The translations under genes and the position numbers were made by a program. Positions 27,701 to 36,371 of a stretch of DNA of 64,000 bases are shown here, in pieces. The notes beneath the pieces were generated by a model. It saw only the letters and a program-made list of their open reading frames with translations, made no database searches and was not told the DNA's origin. Where the stretch lies: the NCBI GenBank assembly GCA_019241525.1, contig JAFAWY010000014.1, positions 1-64,000 of the forward strand. Reading direction: 5' to 3'. Numbering within the stretch: position 1 is the first letter of the stretch; each line of letters starts with the position of its first letter. Source of the DNA: Pseudonocardiales bacterium. Its GTDB lineage: Bacteria; Actinomycetota; Actinomycetes; Mycobacteriales; Pseudonocardiaceae.

Positions 27701-28009
27701 GTGGGCATGCGCAGCTGGGGCGGCGTGATCGGCATCGAGCCCGGCACCAAGCTGGTGGACGGGTCCACCGTGACCCAACCCCGCTACCCCATATGGATCA
27801 TGAACCGGCGCTGGTCGGTCGAAAACCACGGCGTGGACCCGGACGTGGAGGTTCCGGTGCCGCCACAGGCATGGGCCCAAGGGCTGGACCCGCAGCTGGA
27901 TACCGCGGTGGAGCTGGCGCTGGCTGCGTTAGCTCAGGCACCCCCAGCTACCGCGCCGACCACCCAAGATCGGCCGCCTACCTCGGCACCACCCTTGCCG
28001 CCGCGCTGA
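24770..28009 (+). CDS. tricorn protease homologue (S41 family)
   Basis: 1079-residue cytoplasmic peptidase that trims peptides made by larger proteases. An N-terminal six-bladed propeller (YLRYPTLHGNQVAFVAQDDVW onward) and a second seven-bladed region (to about 670) precede the core. The PDZ segment is near 760-850. Catalytic residues match tricorn: Ser737-His738 (LGTSHAYE), nucleophile Ser960-Asp961 (DENAGSDGD) and Glu1018 (SVENHGVDPD). The tail is Ala/Pro/Thr-rich. GTG start at 24770, 37 bp after the inhibitor gene, so possibly co-transcribed. Confidence 0.95.
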   Translation: MLSPGNDSYLRYPTLHGNQVAFVAQDDVWLAPVTGGRAWQLTVDQAPTRDLRFSPDGAQLACVSQRDGAPEVHVMATAGGPSLRTTWWGDMHIRLLGWADAHRVHVASAVREPLRHRTWARAVPLDGGPAPRLPYGPVTALDVAAAGGVVLGTGFGGRRRDPAMWKRYRGGTAGRLWIDPSGSGLFVRLLPELDGQLTAPMWVGGRVAFLSDHQGVGNVYSVLPDGSDLRRHTDHDAYYARHATTDGERVVYAAAGELWLLDDLSADSRPRRLELHTGGPRAARIAAPVSAGKHLGDVAVDRAGQASAVEVRGSVQWVTHADGPVRTLAAQPGVRARLPRLLGEHVAWVSDAPGEDALVVSAQDGAGARTLAAGRLGRVLDLAAAPDGSRLAVATHDGRLLLVDPATGADTTLATSDNGAVGDLAFSPDSRWLAWTHPGPYPLRQIKLARLADGTVVDATALRFADFAPTFTLDGRHLAFLSNRTFDPVYDAQVFDLSFLPGIRPQLLPLAADTPSPFAPTVQGRLPKLPKDGDGSGGNDDVTVVVDLDGLIQRAVPVPVPAARYSSLLAVKGGLVWLRKPVHGVLGDDLATPDDEVPRPVLERLNLATGVSTVLEEGVNEVWVSGDGTRLVIRDKEKLRVLPSEKPASKDAQRGDPSAAIDVDLSRVRVQVTPASEWRQMYDETGRLMRDNFWVADMAGNDWTALLARYRPLLDRVATRDDLSDVLWELQAELGTSHAYETQPEPPKQKERRLGHLGVDLERDSDGRWRITRILPGESSTKTGRSPLRAPGTAVQPGEALVAVDGRSVDSVTGPWPLLVGTAGKPVELRLRAVSSADERTIVVVPVADEMPLRYHDWVAGRRAAVHRATDGRVGYLHVPDMMALGWAQLHRDLHIEVSREALVLDVRSNGGGHTSQLVVEKLARKLTGWVVPRGKQPYTYPRDVRRGPLITITDENAGSDGDIVTAMIQENGLGPVVGMRSWGGVIGIEPGTKLVDGSTVTQPRYPIWIMNRRWSVENHGVDPDVEVPVPPQAWAQGLDPQLDTAVELALAALAQAPPATAPTTQDRPPTSAPPLPPR

Positions 28010-28334
28010 AAGCGACCGACGGGCAAGCGATCCGATTTGGTGATAGGTGAGCTGCACGATAACACTCTTAGCCGCGTTATCTTAACTTGCCGAACCCGAT
28101 AAGAGTCACAACAGCTCGTGCTTGATACACGCCAGGACAAATATATGTCGACCCGGCAGCGACTGTACACTACTCTCCTGCGCGACTCGACCCCCGATTG
28201 GTACAACGTAGCTGTTTCGTGATTTATATAGGCTTGCGCAGGATACCTCGCCAGGTCATACTAAGCGGACCACAACCACAGCCGTGCGGATCCTCCGATC
28301 CGGAGTTATCCGATTCTCATTGTGAGGGTGAATC
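28010..28334. other. intergenic, no gene seen
   Basis: Contains an inverted repeat ACTCTTA/TAAGAGT (28064-28070 and 28100-28106), possibly an operator or an imperfect terminator after tricorn. No convincing small frame. Confidence 0.4.
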
Positions 28335-29147
28335 ATGCATTCTGGCGGGATGCGTCGCTGCCTGGGAACGGCCCTTGTCGCGTGCGCAAGCCTGACATTT
28401 TTCACCGCATGCAGTAACGACCAGGCAGATAAGAGCGGAACATTCTTCGGTCCGTCTCAGAGCATCGGAAACGGCAGGGTCAAAGCCTATGCCATGCTGG
28501 ACAAATTTGGAAACCCGACCGAGGTCGGTGTTCGAATGTCGGCAGCAGCACTGGACGGACTCCCAGCAGAAGACGCGGTTCCTCCGCAGATGTTGGTTCT
28601 GCCCCTCCCGCACCAAGCCTCGGCGACCGCATTCGACCATGTTATGTTGAACTGGAATAGCCACGGACATCAGCCGGTGGAGCTTTTCGGCAAACCGCAC
28701 TTCGACATCCACTTTTATATGGTCAACCCGGCCGCAGTAGCTGGGATTGATCCTCGCAAGCCCGACTTCGCGACACGGGCCGCGCACCTACCCGACCAGA
28801 AGTACGTTCCACGAGATTACGTGCTTCCTCCAGGTTCACCAGCCGAAAACGCCGTACCTGCTATGGGACTGCACTGGGTTGACGCCACCGACGGGCTCGA
28901 GCCGCGCAACTATGACTTCAAACAAATCCTCATCAATGGCTCATGGGACGGCGCATACACCTTTGTCGAACCGATGATGACCCGCGAATGGATGCTAACG
29001 AAGCAGGCCGTCCAGGAAAAAGTTAAACAACCGCAGGCCTACCAGAAAAACGGCTACTATCCGACGACATATAGCGTCCATTATGACGACCAGGCGAAGG
29101 AGTACTCCGTTGCCCTGGGCGGGATGACCATGCGCCACGCATCCTGA
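28335..29147 (+). CDS. putative lipoprotein, TTHB210/DUF5602-like
   Basis: 270 residues. A signal peptide ends in FFTAC (Cys about 28), a lipobox. The mature part holds VKAYAMLDKFGNPTEVGVRM, MLNWNSHGHQPVELFGKPHFDIHFYM and AMGLHWVDATDGLEPRNYDF, with clustered His (HGH, HFDIHF, LHW) that could bind metal. I recall this pattern from the TTHB210-like/DUF5602 group of unknown function. GAGGG lies 7 bases before ATG 28335. AT content is higher than in nearby core genes. Confidence 0.7.
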   Translation: MHSGGMRRCLGTALVACASLTFFTACSNDQADKSGTFFGPSQSIGNGRVKAYAMLDKFGNPTEVGVRMSAAALDGLPAEDAVPPQMLVLPLPHQASATAFDHVMLNWNSHGHQPVELFGKPHFDIHFYMVNPAAVAGIDPRKPDFATRAAHLPDQKYVPRDYVLPPGSPAENAVPAMGLHWVDATDGLEPRNYDFKQILINGSWDGAYTFVEPMMTREWMLTKQAVQEKVKQPQAYQKNGYYPTTYSVHYDDQAKEYSVALGGMTMRHAS

Positions 29148-29418
29148 ACAGATACGTTGTCAAGGCGGCTCACGACGGCCCGTCATCGACTTGATCGAGG
29201 GCCAGCATCCCTGGCGGACTACCTAACTCCCTCACTGGCTACCTAGTCGACACTCGCCCTCACAACTAAGTGGTGCCGCATATATTTTTAGGGGCAGGTG
29301 GGTGTTGTCAGAGAACTTCCTCGGCGCCATGGTAGTGGAAGGGGTCCGGACCGGCAGCACCATCGATCGATTGGTGTGCCGTTGCGGCCTGTTCAAGGCC
29401 GCTGTGAGGGGGTTTCGC

Positions 29419-29652
29419 ATGCCTGATGTATTGAGCTTTGCGGAGGTCGATGGTCTCCAGGTAGAGCTCCTGCCTATCCGTACCGTTTTGTCGCTGTTCA
29501 GCGCGGGTGCGCAGGGCGGCGATGGGGGCCACAACGGCGGCGCCGGGGGGCTGTTCAGCATGATGTCCGAGGCGTTGGGCGGCCAGGTCAATAGCGCTGG
29601 AAACGGCGTGGCTGGCACCGGCGGCAGTGCTCATGCTGGCGATGGTGGATGA
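29419..29652 (+). CDS. small Gly-rich peptide, possible RiPP-type precursor
   Basis: 77 residues from ATG 29419 with GAGGGGG 7 bases upstream. An ordered-looking leader (MPDVLSFAEVDGLQVELLPI plus RTVLSLFSA) is followed by a Gly/Asn/Ala/His-rich tail (AGAQGGDGGHNGGAGG, later GGSAHAGDGG). Leader plus Gly-rich core resembles precursor peptides of some modified natural products, but no modifying enzyme of a known class is next to it. A longer GTG start at 29302 is possible but unsupported. Confidence 0.5.
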   Translation: MPDVLSFAEVDGLQVELLPIRTVLSLFSAGAQGGDGGHNGGAGGLFSMMSEALGGQVNSAGNGVAGTGGSAHAGDGG

Positions 29653-29735
29653 TTAAGTAACCCGCTGCGGTAGATACCGGCCTTGGTGCGACGAGTTCAG
29701 CCGTGCGGTAGCTTCCTCGACCGGAGGGGCCTGTC

Positions 29736-30782
29736 ATGGACGAACCAATCAAGATCGCTATCGTCGGCAGCGGCTACGGGAGGAAGGTAGCCCTCCCCGT
29801 CTACACCAAGCTGGCGGAATTCGAACCTGTGGCCCTGTGGTCGCGGCGGCCACAGCGAGCTCAGGAGCTGGCCGAGAAGGCCGGCATAGGGCTCGGCACC
29901 GCCGATTTCGAGGAGCTGCTGTCGGTGCCGGGCCTCGAAGCGGTGCACATCGCCACCCCCGTGACAACGCACGCGCAGTTTGCCGTTGCTGCGGCTGCGC
30001 GGGGACTCCATGTGATGTGCGAGAAGCCTTTGGCCGACAACCTTCGGGATGCTCAGCGCATCGTGGCTGCCATCCAGGCGGCCGGGGTGGTCGGCGTGAT
30101 CAATTACGGGCGACGGATGCAGCAGACCCGCCAGCGGGTCATCGAGCGTGCCCGGGAGGTCGTGGGACGACCCCGCATGGCGTCGGTTTCACTCGTCTCT
30201 TCTGATCACGCCGATCCGGACTCCCGTCCCTACACCTGGGTGCATGACGCCCGGCTCGGCGGTGGACGGCTCCAGGGCTACGGGGTGCACGACCTCGATC
30301 TCCTGCTGGAGATCTTCCCTGACGTTGAGGCCGTGGCCGCCGCCACCGAGGTTGGCGTGCCGGTCCGCAGAGCAGAGGACGGTGAGCTGCGGCGGGTAAC
30401 GGCCGAAGACTCCTACGGGCTGCTCCTGAGGTTCCGTGGCGGGGGGCTCGGCGTGGTGACCCTGGTCGCTACCGCACGGCACGGACGTGGCGACGTCGTC
30501 GAGATCTACGGAGACGAGGGCACCGTACGGCTCGACGGTGACCGGCAGGTCTGGTGGGGCCGCAGTGGTGAACAGCTGCGCAGTGAAGGTCCGCTCGACG
30601 CCAGCTCAACCGAGGCCTTCACTCAGGTGGCCCGCAACTTCTGGGCGGCAATCCGCAACGGGGCGCCGCCCGAGCCATCGCTGGAGGAAGGGCTGCGCGT
30701 GCAAGCTGTTTTCGATGCTCTTCGCACGGCTGACATCGAGCGTCGATGGGTACAGCCCGAGCCTGTCACCTTCTGTCTCTGA
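29736..30782 (+). CDS. Gfo/Idh/MocA family NAD(P)-dependent oxidoreductase
   Basis: 348 residues. Rossmann motif IAIVGSGYGRKVALPVYTKL at the start, VHIATPVTTHAQFAV, the family MCEKPLADNLRDAQ (catalytic Lys), and GGGRLQGYGVHDLDLLL with the conserved His of the C-terminal domain. GGAGGGG lies 7 bases before ATG 29736. It precedes a TIM-like gene by 52 bp on the same strand, suggesting a sugar or polyol pathway. Substrate unknown. Confidence 0.9.
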   Translation: MDEPIKIAIVGSGYGRKVALPVYTKLAEFEPVALWSRRPQRAQELAEKAGIGLGTADFEELLSVPGLEAVHIATPVTTHAQFAVAAAARGLHVMCEKPLADNLRDAQRIVAAIQAAGVVGVINYGRRMQQTRQRVIERAREVVGRPRMASVSLVSSDHADPDSRPYTWVHDARLGGGRLQGYGVHDLDLLLEIFPDVEAVAAATEVGVPVRRAEDGELRRVTAEDSYGLLLRFRGGGLGVVTLVATARHGRGDVVEIYGDEGTVRLDGDRQVWWGRSGEQLRSEGPLDASSTEAFTQVARNFWAAIRNGAPPEPSLEEGLRVQAVFDALRTADIERRWVQPEPVTFCL

Positions 30783-30834
30783 GGGTATGTAGGCACGGGC
30801 AAGCGCTGTCTGCAGACGTGGGCTCGGGATATCG

Positions 30835-31578
30835 GTGAAGTACCTGCTCGCCAACTGGAAGATGCACACCACCGTCGAGCAGGCGGTGGCCTTGGTCCAG
30901 GAGATACAGCACGGGCTGCGGGAGCGAGTGGCTCGAGGGCAGCAGCTACCCCACGTGATCATCTGCCCTCCATTCGTGTCGCTGGTGCCGCTACGGGCCA
31001 TGGCTGACGATCATCTGGTGAGCCTCGGCGCGCAGAACTGCCACTGGGAGGTGGAAGGTCCGCACACCGGGGAGATCTCACCGGCGATGCTGACCGGACT
31101 GGCGCAGTATGTGCTCGTCGGGCACAGCGAGCGGCGTGCCGCCGGCGAATCCGACGAGCAGATCGCCAGCAAGGTGGCGGCAGCTGCTGGGGCAGGTCTC
31201 ACTCCTATCTTGTTCGTCGGCGAGGACAAGCCCGGAGCCGGTGCGCGCGAGCAGACCGAGCTCCGGTTGAAACAGGGAATTTCCGGCATCAACGTGGGCC
31301 AGCAGGCTCTACTCGTGGTTTACGAACCTGCCTGGGCCATCGGCGCAGACCGTGCGGCCGATGCCAGCCACGTCGAAGAAATGGTCATAGCGATCAAGAA
31401 CCTGCTGCGCCAGCTCGGCATGTCCAGGCCTCACGTCCTCTACGGCGGGACCGTGACAAAGGAGAACATCAAGCAATTTCGCCGGCTTGACGTGCTCGAC
31501 GGGGTAGGCGCGACCCGAGCCAGCCTCAATGCAGACGGGTTTTTGGCGATGATCGACCGGATGGCCTTCCGTCGGTAA
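30835..31578 (+). CDS. triosephosphate isomerase-like protein
   Basis: 247-residue TIM barrel. Catalytic Lys in LLANWKMHTT, His in LVGHSERRAAGESDEQIASK and Glu in VYEPAWAIGADRAAD are all kept. Phosphate-binding YGGTVTKENIKQF and GVGATRAS are slightly altered from the housekeeping YGGSV and GGAS. Probably a second TIM, possibly acting on erythrulose- or related phosphates as in some polyol operons, with the Gfo/Idh enzyme upstream. GTG start. Confidence 0.85.
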   Translation: MKYLLANWKMHTTVEQAVALVQEIQHGLRERVARGQQLPHVIICPPFVSLVPLRAMADDHLVSLGAQNCHWEVEGPHTGEISPAMLTGLAQYVLVGHSERRAAGESDEQIASKVAAAAGAGLTPILFVGEDKPGAGAREQTELRLKQGISGINVGQQALLVVYEPAWAIGADRAADASHVEEMVIAIKNLLRQLGMSRPHVLYGGTVTKENIKQFRRLDVLDGVGATRASLNADGFLAMIDRMAFRR

Positions 31579-31623
31579 CCGCAGAAGCTGTGGCATAATT
31601 GTGTTTCGGTGCATCACTGGCCT

Positions 31624-31896
31624 TTATCGGTGATGGACGGCCGCTTCCATACATTCCACACCATCTGGTCCCACCGTTGCCGCATGTGGCGTACCAGCCG
31701 GAATATCGACGCGCTGGCCGGGATGGAGCACGATGTCCCCCTCCTTTAGATGGAACGTCACTTCCCCTTGCACGCAGTACAGCACCTTATCGTATTCATG
31801 CGAATGTTCTGCGTAAAAGTAGTTTGCGCCGTTGCTCCACGAGTGCGGTGACAACCCCTCGTCCGCGAATTTTCTCTTTATCTCCTCGCGCGTCAT
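31624..31896 (-). CDS. small cupin protein
   Basis: 90 residues from ATG 31896 (MTREEIKRKFADEGLSPHSW). Single cupin: YAEHSHEYDKVLYCVQGEV (metal-site motif 1 with HxH, E) and LHPGQRVDIPAGTPHAA (motif 2 with His). Converges on the TIM-like gene. Likely a metal-binding small-molecule sensor or enzyme; function unknown. Confidence 0.85.
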   Translation of the reverse strand: MTREEIKRKFADEGLSPHSWSNGANYFYAEHSHEYDKVLYCVQGEVTFHLKEGDIVLHPGQRVDIPAGTPHAATVGPDGVECMEAAVHHR

Positions 31897-31990
31897 CTCA
31901 GCAGCATAGAACTTGGCTAACCCGTGCCGCAGGTGCCCGGCACGAGCGGCAACCACAGCCCCGCAATCCGGTAAGCCGAGCACTGGATGC

Positions 31991-32191
31991 TCAGCGCCTG
32001 CGTCCAGTCTTGCCTTGTAACCTCTCGATGAGCTCAGACGCCTGAGCCTTGGTCAGATCCGCCGGGATGTCCACCCCGGCCTCCCGCGCCAGCGTCTCGA
32101 GGTAGCTGCGCTGTGGTCCAGTCATCGGCTCGTCACCGGTGACCCAGTCTTGAGGATCCTTCTCAGGCGAGCCCAGGGACGTGTCAGCCAT
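31991..32191 (-). CDS. DUF3072 protein
   Basis: 66 residues from ATG 32191. GDEPMTGPQRSYLETLARE followed by IPADLTKAQASELIERLQ is the DUF3072 signature (TxxQxxYLxTLxxEAG, LTKAxASxxI). Function unknown. An open frame continues upstream but without similarity. Confidence 0.85.
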   Translation of the reverse strand: MADTSLGSPEKDPQDWVTGDEPMTGPQRSYLETLAREAGVDIPADLTKAQASELIERLQGKTGRRR

Positions 32192-32550
32192 GCCGGCGCC
32201 ATACCCATCCGTCGTACTCACCAAACAGGGCAGCTGACACCGCGGCGCGTCAGGCTCTGCTGCAGCAGGTAGCCGGCTCGCCCTACGCCGAGCCACAGGG
32301 ACCTGATCCGCATACCGGTGCGCCCAAAGACCGCGGTGCTCCATACCTCGCCAGTAAACGCGCCCACTATTTTGAGGAGCTGTCGACTTCAGCCGCTCAG
32401 AGGTGTTTGTAATTGCATCAGTACGTGCATCCATCCCGTACTGCTCACTCAGGTGATAAAAGCGACCGAATGCGCAGCTGCACTTGCATATGCCAGAAAC
32501 GTCTGCGACGGTACGTCTCTGTCCCTGGTGACCTTTAAAGGAGTCCGACA
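32192..32550. other. intergenic, no gene seen
   Basis: Only chance frames. The last 20 bases carry the AAAGGAG site of the next small gene. Confidence 0.4.
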
Positions 32551-32766
32551 GTGGCTGAACTAGGTCGGCGTAGCGTCCTTAACGCGCCACACGGGACACT
32601 CGCCGGTTACCGGATGGGATGCGGATGCCTGTGGTGCCACGCGGCGTGTCAGGCGCACTTAGAACCCATCGGTCCCGCGGTAAAGCACGACGAGCAAAAA
32701 ATTCCTACACCGCAGCAACGGCCGCGATCCGTTCATCCGACGGCAAATAGACTTCATCATTCTTAG
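32551..32766 (+). CDS. small Cys-rich, putative zinc-binding protein
   Basis: 71 residues from GTG 32551, with AAAGGAG 7 bases upstream. The N-terminal APHGTLAGYRMGCGCLWCHA fits the HGTxxGYxxGCxCxxCxxA pattern seen in many short actinobacterial and actinophage proteins. Three clustered Cys plus His could bind zinc. The C-terminal half is basic and disordered. Function unknown. Confidence 0.6.
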   Translation: MAELGRRSVLNAPHGTLAGYRMGCGCLWCHAACQAHLEPIGPAVKHDEQKIPTPQQRPRSVHPTANRLHHS

Positions 32767-32965
32767 GTGCCTGGCGAAGCGCCGGCTCACCTTTTAGCCA
32801 GCTGACCGCCGGAGAACTGACAAGTGAATTAATCGAAGTCCGTATAAATGTGCTCGCGTACATGTTGATTGATTTAGATTGGCACAGGCACGCACCGGAT
32901 GTCGGCTGACCGGTCACCGAGAGAACGCCGGCCAGCTAGCGTGGCCCCACAACATCGGCAGGCCA

Positions 32966-33166
32966 TCAGGCCCGCGGAGGTGTACTGCCCACCTGTCCGT
33001 GGCTAGGTTCAGGACGGAAACTGATGGCCGCAGTGATCGCGTTGATTAGCGGATTGACCACCTTGCCGATGAACGCTGAGACGACCAACCCAAAAGCCAC
33101 CCCCTGACACGGCCACCGCGCGTCGACAATGTTGCTCCGTAGCAAGAAATCCTTGAAACCTGGCAT
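32966..33166 (-). pseudogene. mscL remnant
   Basis: Encodes MPGFKDFLLRSNIVDARWP, then GVAFGLVVSAFIGKVVNPLIN, which matches the first 50 residues of the intact MscL at 46753-47151. The LAVAVVI part of the first membrane helix is replaced, and the rest (loop, second helix, C-terminus) is gone. A decayed paralogue, unlikely to form a channel. Confidence 0.75.
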
Positions 33167-33483
33167 TTCTTTTCTTGTGGCTGATTTCAGGACCCCAAAA
33201 TAGTAGTTCGCCAACAGCGTCAGGCCCGCGGTTTGCCTCAACCGCGCACAGTGGGGAAACGTCAGATTAAAGACTCAATTTAGCGAAGATACCTGCCAAA
33301 GCGGTCATAACACGCGAATCGCAACCCTGGCGTACGTACCCTCGGTCAGTTCGTACATCCGCACACGACGGTTAGCAGCGAAATTTCATTCAACGGCAGT
33401 TCCGCTTGCGTTAACGTCTGATTACTGCGACCGTGACTGCACGACTGTCCGACCAACCATCCGGCGTGGGGGAGATTTGCATC

Positions 33484-34080
33484 ATGGGGTCTTTACGCAC
33501 GCGGGCGAGAAAGTCCATCCATGTTCCGCATTCACCGACGGCTGAGCAGGTCCACCGTGGCATAGGCACGGTAGAGGGTGATTGGCGCCCAGGCATCATT
33601 GCCTCATCATCGCTGCGGGTCGGCGGTGAGGTGGGCTTGCCCTCGGAGGTGGAGCAGCTGCTGCGGGCCGTGGTCGCTGACGGGTTCGTGCTGTATTGCT
33701 GCGGTCCACGGAACGCACCGCGTGCTCTGGTCGCGTCCTACTCCTGGGATGGCTACCTGGATCTGCTGACCATCCGACGCTTCGACCGCATCATTACCGC
33801 CCGGGTGCCCGACCCCAAGCACAACCGGGTTGACGCGTTTGCCCCGCACCTCGTGGTGTGGGCCTATGAAGGTCCGCCAGAGCCGGCGCTGCGGGCATTA
33901 CTTGGCTTGGTGCCTCCCCATCATCCCCACGCTCCGACCAATCCCTACCCCGCACCAGCCGGCTTGCAGATCTCTCGCGCCGAGCAGCGTCCGTTGACCA
34001 TCCAGCTTCCCCCGCCCGGACGCGCCGGCTATCGCGCCGCCCGCCTGAGCGCCCAGACGACGGAAACATCGCAGAAATAG
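33484..34080 (+). CDS. conserved hypothetical protein
   Basis: 198 residues from ATG 33484 (GGGGGAG 8 bases upstream). The centre is well ordered (VEQLLRAVVADGFVLYCCGP, LVASYSWDGYLDLLTIRRFD, RIITARVPDP, VVWAYEGPPEPALRALLGL). The tail is Pro-rich. I recognise the pattern as an actinobacterial family without assigned function. Confidence 0.65.
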   Translation: MGSLRTRARKSIHVPHSPTAEQVHRGIGTVEGDWRPGIIASSSLRVGGEVGLPSEVEQLLRAVVADGFVLYCCGPRNAPRALVASYSWDGYLDLLTIRRFDRIITARVPDPKHNRVDAFAPHLVVWAYEGPPEPALRALLGLVPPHHPHAPTNPYPAPAGLQISRAEQRPLTIQLPPPGRAGYRAARLSAQTTETSQK

Positions 34081-34586
34081 ACAGGCAGCACCACTGGCAA
34101 TGATCGACATTGCCGATCCTGGGAATGAGGGTCTTCGACGGCTTACGCGGAATTGCTCGAGGTCGGCTCGTCATACAGCTAGGGCGCTGCCTAAGATCAA
34201 AATCGCGCCCATCCGGCTGCTCACAGGATTATCACAGCTTACGCACGATCAAAAGCTACCAACCAAGCCAAGTGACAACAAGGTGCCTTCGGGGCGCGGC
34301 GAACAGGCTATGTCCTTGAGCAGGCGGCACTGTCCGCCGTGAGGGTTCATCCTATAGGTGTTCCAAGGTTGTCTTCCGACTCAACGGCAACTTATCCTGG
34401 AACGCGCGCTCGGGGCAGCACTATGGAGAGGGGTCGAGTATTAGGTCGCAGCCGTGCTGCACCCGTTTGTAATCACGGGCCGGAATCAACTCGGGTTACC
34501 GCATTAAATCTTAGCTCAGCTCTGTAACCAACTTCGCTTAGTAGCATTTGCCATTAGTTTTCATGGAGGTCAAGCCGGGGGGCCAA
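34081..34586. other. intergenic, no gene seen
   Basis: About 500 bases with lower GC and only short overlapping frames that lack ribosome-binding sites. Confidence 0.4.
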
Positions 34587-35078
34587 ATGGATTTTTACTG
34601 GGCGCAGTCTAATAGATTTCTGCTGGCCGTCACGGGGAGCGCCGCAACTCTCGTCGGTGTGTTGACCATTCTCGTCATTGGCCAACAGTACGACCAGAGA
34701 ACAACAGCCGCGGTGCCCACCGCCAGTGTTCGCGCTGGCGCGGACTGGGTGGCCGGTCCGGACGTGGTTACTCATCCCAACGCGACTACCACATCCGACC
34801 CCGCCAACGCACTAGCTGGGTCGGCCCCTCGTCCACCGCAGCTGCCACCCGCACCGCAGGTAACCACAATCCCCCTAGCCCCAGCGCTGGTTGCACCAGC
34901 GCCCCAGATCATCACGCCACCTCAGCCGGCCCCCCACAGGCTGCTCAAAGCGAAGACATTGCCGCGTCGCCGAGTGGACCCGGTGCCAGCATCGCCCCCG
35001 GTACCGCCGCCACCGCAGCCTAGTCCCGCCAAATCCGTCACTCCGGTGAAGCCAGGCGCACCACCGGAGATCTCCTAA
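34587..35078 (+). CDS. single-pass membrane protein with Pro-rich tail
   Basis: 163 residues from ATG 34587 (G-rich site 5-10 bases upstream). One membrane helix (about 10-35: RFLLAVTGSAATLVGVLTIL) is followed by an extracytoplasmic Pro/Ala/Thr-rich region ([29 protein letters not shown]). Likely wall-spanning; no domain recognised. The start could also be ATG 34563. Confidence 0.5.
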   Translation: MDFYWAQSNRFLLAVTGSAATLVGVLTILVIGQQYDQRTTAAVPTASVRAGADWVAGPDVVTHPNATTTSDPANALAGSAPRPPQLPPAPQVTTIPLAPALVAPAPQIITPPQPAPHRLLKAKTLPRRRVDPVPASPPVPPPPQPSPAKSVTPVKPGAPPEIS

Positions 35079-35243
35079 CAAACCAACGGTTGCACGTGTG
35101 GATGGCTGCGCCAGGAACCGCTGCGACCTTGCCATCACCACCAGGTCCACCTCAACGATCCCGGACAAAGTCGGTATGCACAGCCGCCGGCAGCTCGCGT
35201 GTGCTTCTAGCCCACCCGAGTGAAACGACCACATGTGTGCGCG

Positions 35244-36065
35244 TCACCTAGGTGGCCGGCGGCCCCATGCGATGATGTTGGCAAATGGCGCATCAATGAC
35301 CGCTGGTTCATCAAGCAGTGCCATGCCAGCCTCGTACTCGGCCTCAGACAACAATCCACGATCTACTAGCCCAGGGCGTGCCTGAGCCATGGTCATCCGG
35401 TAGGCCGCGTCATCCGCACCACCATCACCGACTGTCTTTACGGACACGGATATACCCAACTCAACCAGACCTACCTCGGCCAACGCAGCTGGCAGCCGCC
35501 GGCGGGCCCAGCGCAAGTCCGCACCATGCGACTCAGCAACCAGTTGCTCCACGGCATCCCCAAACCGCCTCAAGATCGGATGCGGCGAGGCGTCTAACGG
35601 CGTCCTATCGGGGTCCTCGATGACCAGCCAGCCGCCGGGGACAAGCCAGGTCACTGCTTTGGCCAGCACCTCCTCGCGCTCGGGCAGGTTCGCCAGCAGC
35701 CACCGGGCGTGGATGAGATCAAACGAACCGGCCGGAAAGTCCTCGGTTACTACGTCATGGCGCAACACCTGGAGATTCGGAGCAGACAACTCGGAAAGAA
35801 AGCAGGTATCACTGTCAGTAGCTACGACGTGACCATGCGGGCAGTAGCCGGCCAGCCAACGGGCGATCGAACCCGTACCAGCGCCCAGTTCCAAGCAGGC
35901 CCAGGAAGGCTGGATGCCACGCTGCTCCAGAATGCGAAAGGTGTCCGGATCGAGCATTTGTCCCAGCAGGTGCAGTCGCTGGCGCTCGGTGGGCAGCTGG
36001 TGAGCAATCATGCTCGTGGCATAACGGTCAGCCGTCGAAGACGTCGAATTGCTCAAAGCAGACAT
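35244..36065 (-). CDS. class I SAM-dependent methyltransferase
   Basis: 273 residues from ATG 36065. LELGAGTGSIARWLAG binds SAM, with acidic VVATDSD, FDLIHARWLLANLPERE and PGGWLVIEDPD as motifs II-IV. This is the UbiE/Tam-like small-molecule group; substrate unknown. It diverges from the manganese catalase gene across about 300 bases. Confidence 0.88.
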   Translation of the reverse strand: MSALSNSTSSTADRYATSMIAHQLPTERQRLHLLGQMLDPDTFRILEQRGIQPSWACLELGAGTGSIARWLAGYCPHGHVVATDSDTCFLSELSAPNLQVLRHDVVTEDFPAGSFDLIHARWLLANLPEREEVLAKAVTWLVPGGWLVIEDPDRTPLDASPHPILRRFGDAVEQLVAESHGADLRWARRRLPAALAEVGLVELGISVSVKTVGDGGADDAAYRMTMAQARPGLVDRGLLSEAEYEAGMALLDEPAVIDAPFANIIAWGRRPPR

Positions 36066-36371
36066 GACTGATTCCCCCTCTATGACCGGTGATCTATGTA
36101 CGGTCACAGGACTACGAGGTCCGTCACTTCTGAGAGATACAAACCAATATCAGCATCACCCGGGTGGGGACTCCGACGGCTCGAGCCCCGCCGGAGCCGC
36201 GGCGCGGCCGTCGCTGCCCTGGCCTCCTGGCCTCCGATGAGGATGAGGGGCGCTTGTGTGAGTTCATGAGTGTGAGGACGGTCAAAGTTGGTACTCCGGG
36301 GTTCGTGCCAGGGCCTGTTGTGTTGCAGCGCCCGTGGCTGTCCAGTACGCGACCGGAAGGAACCCTGTCTG

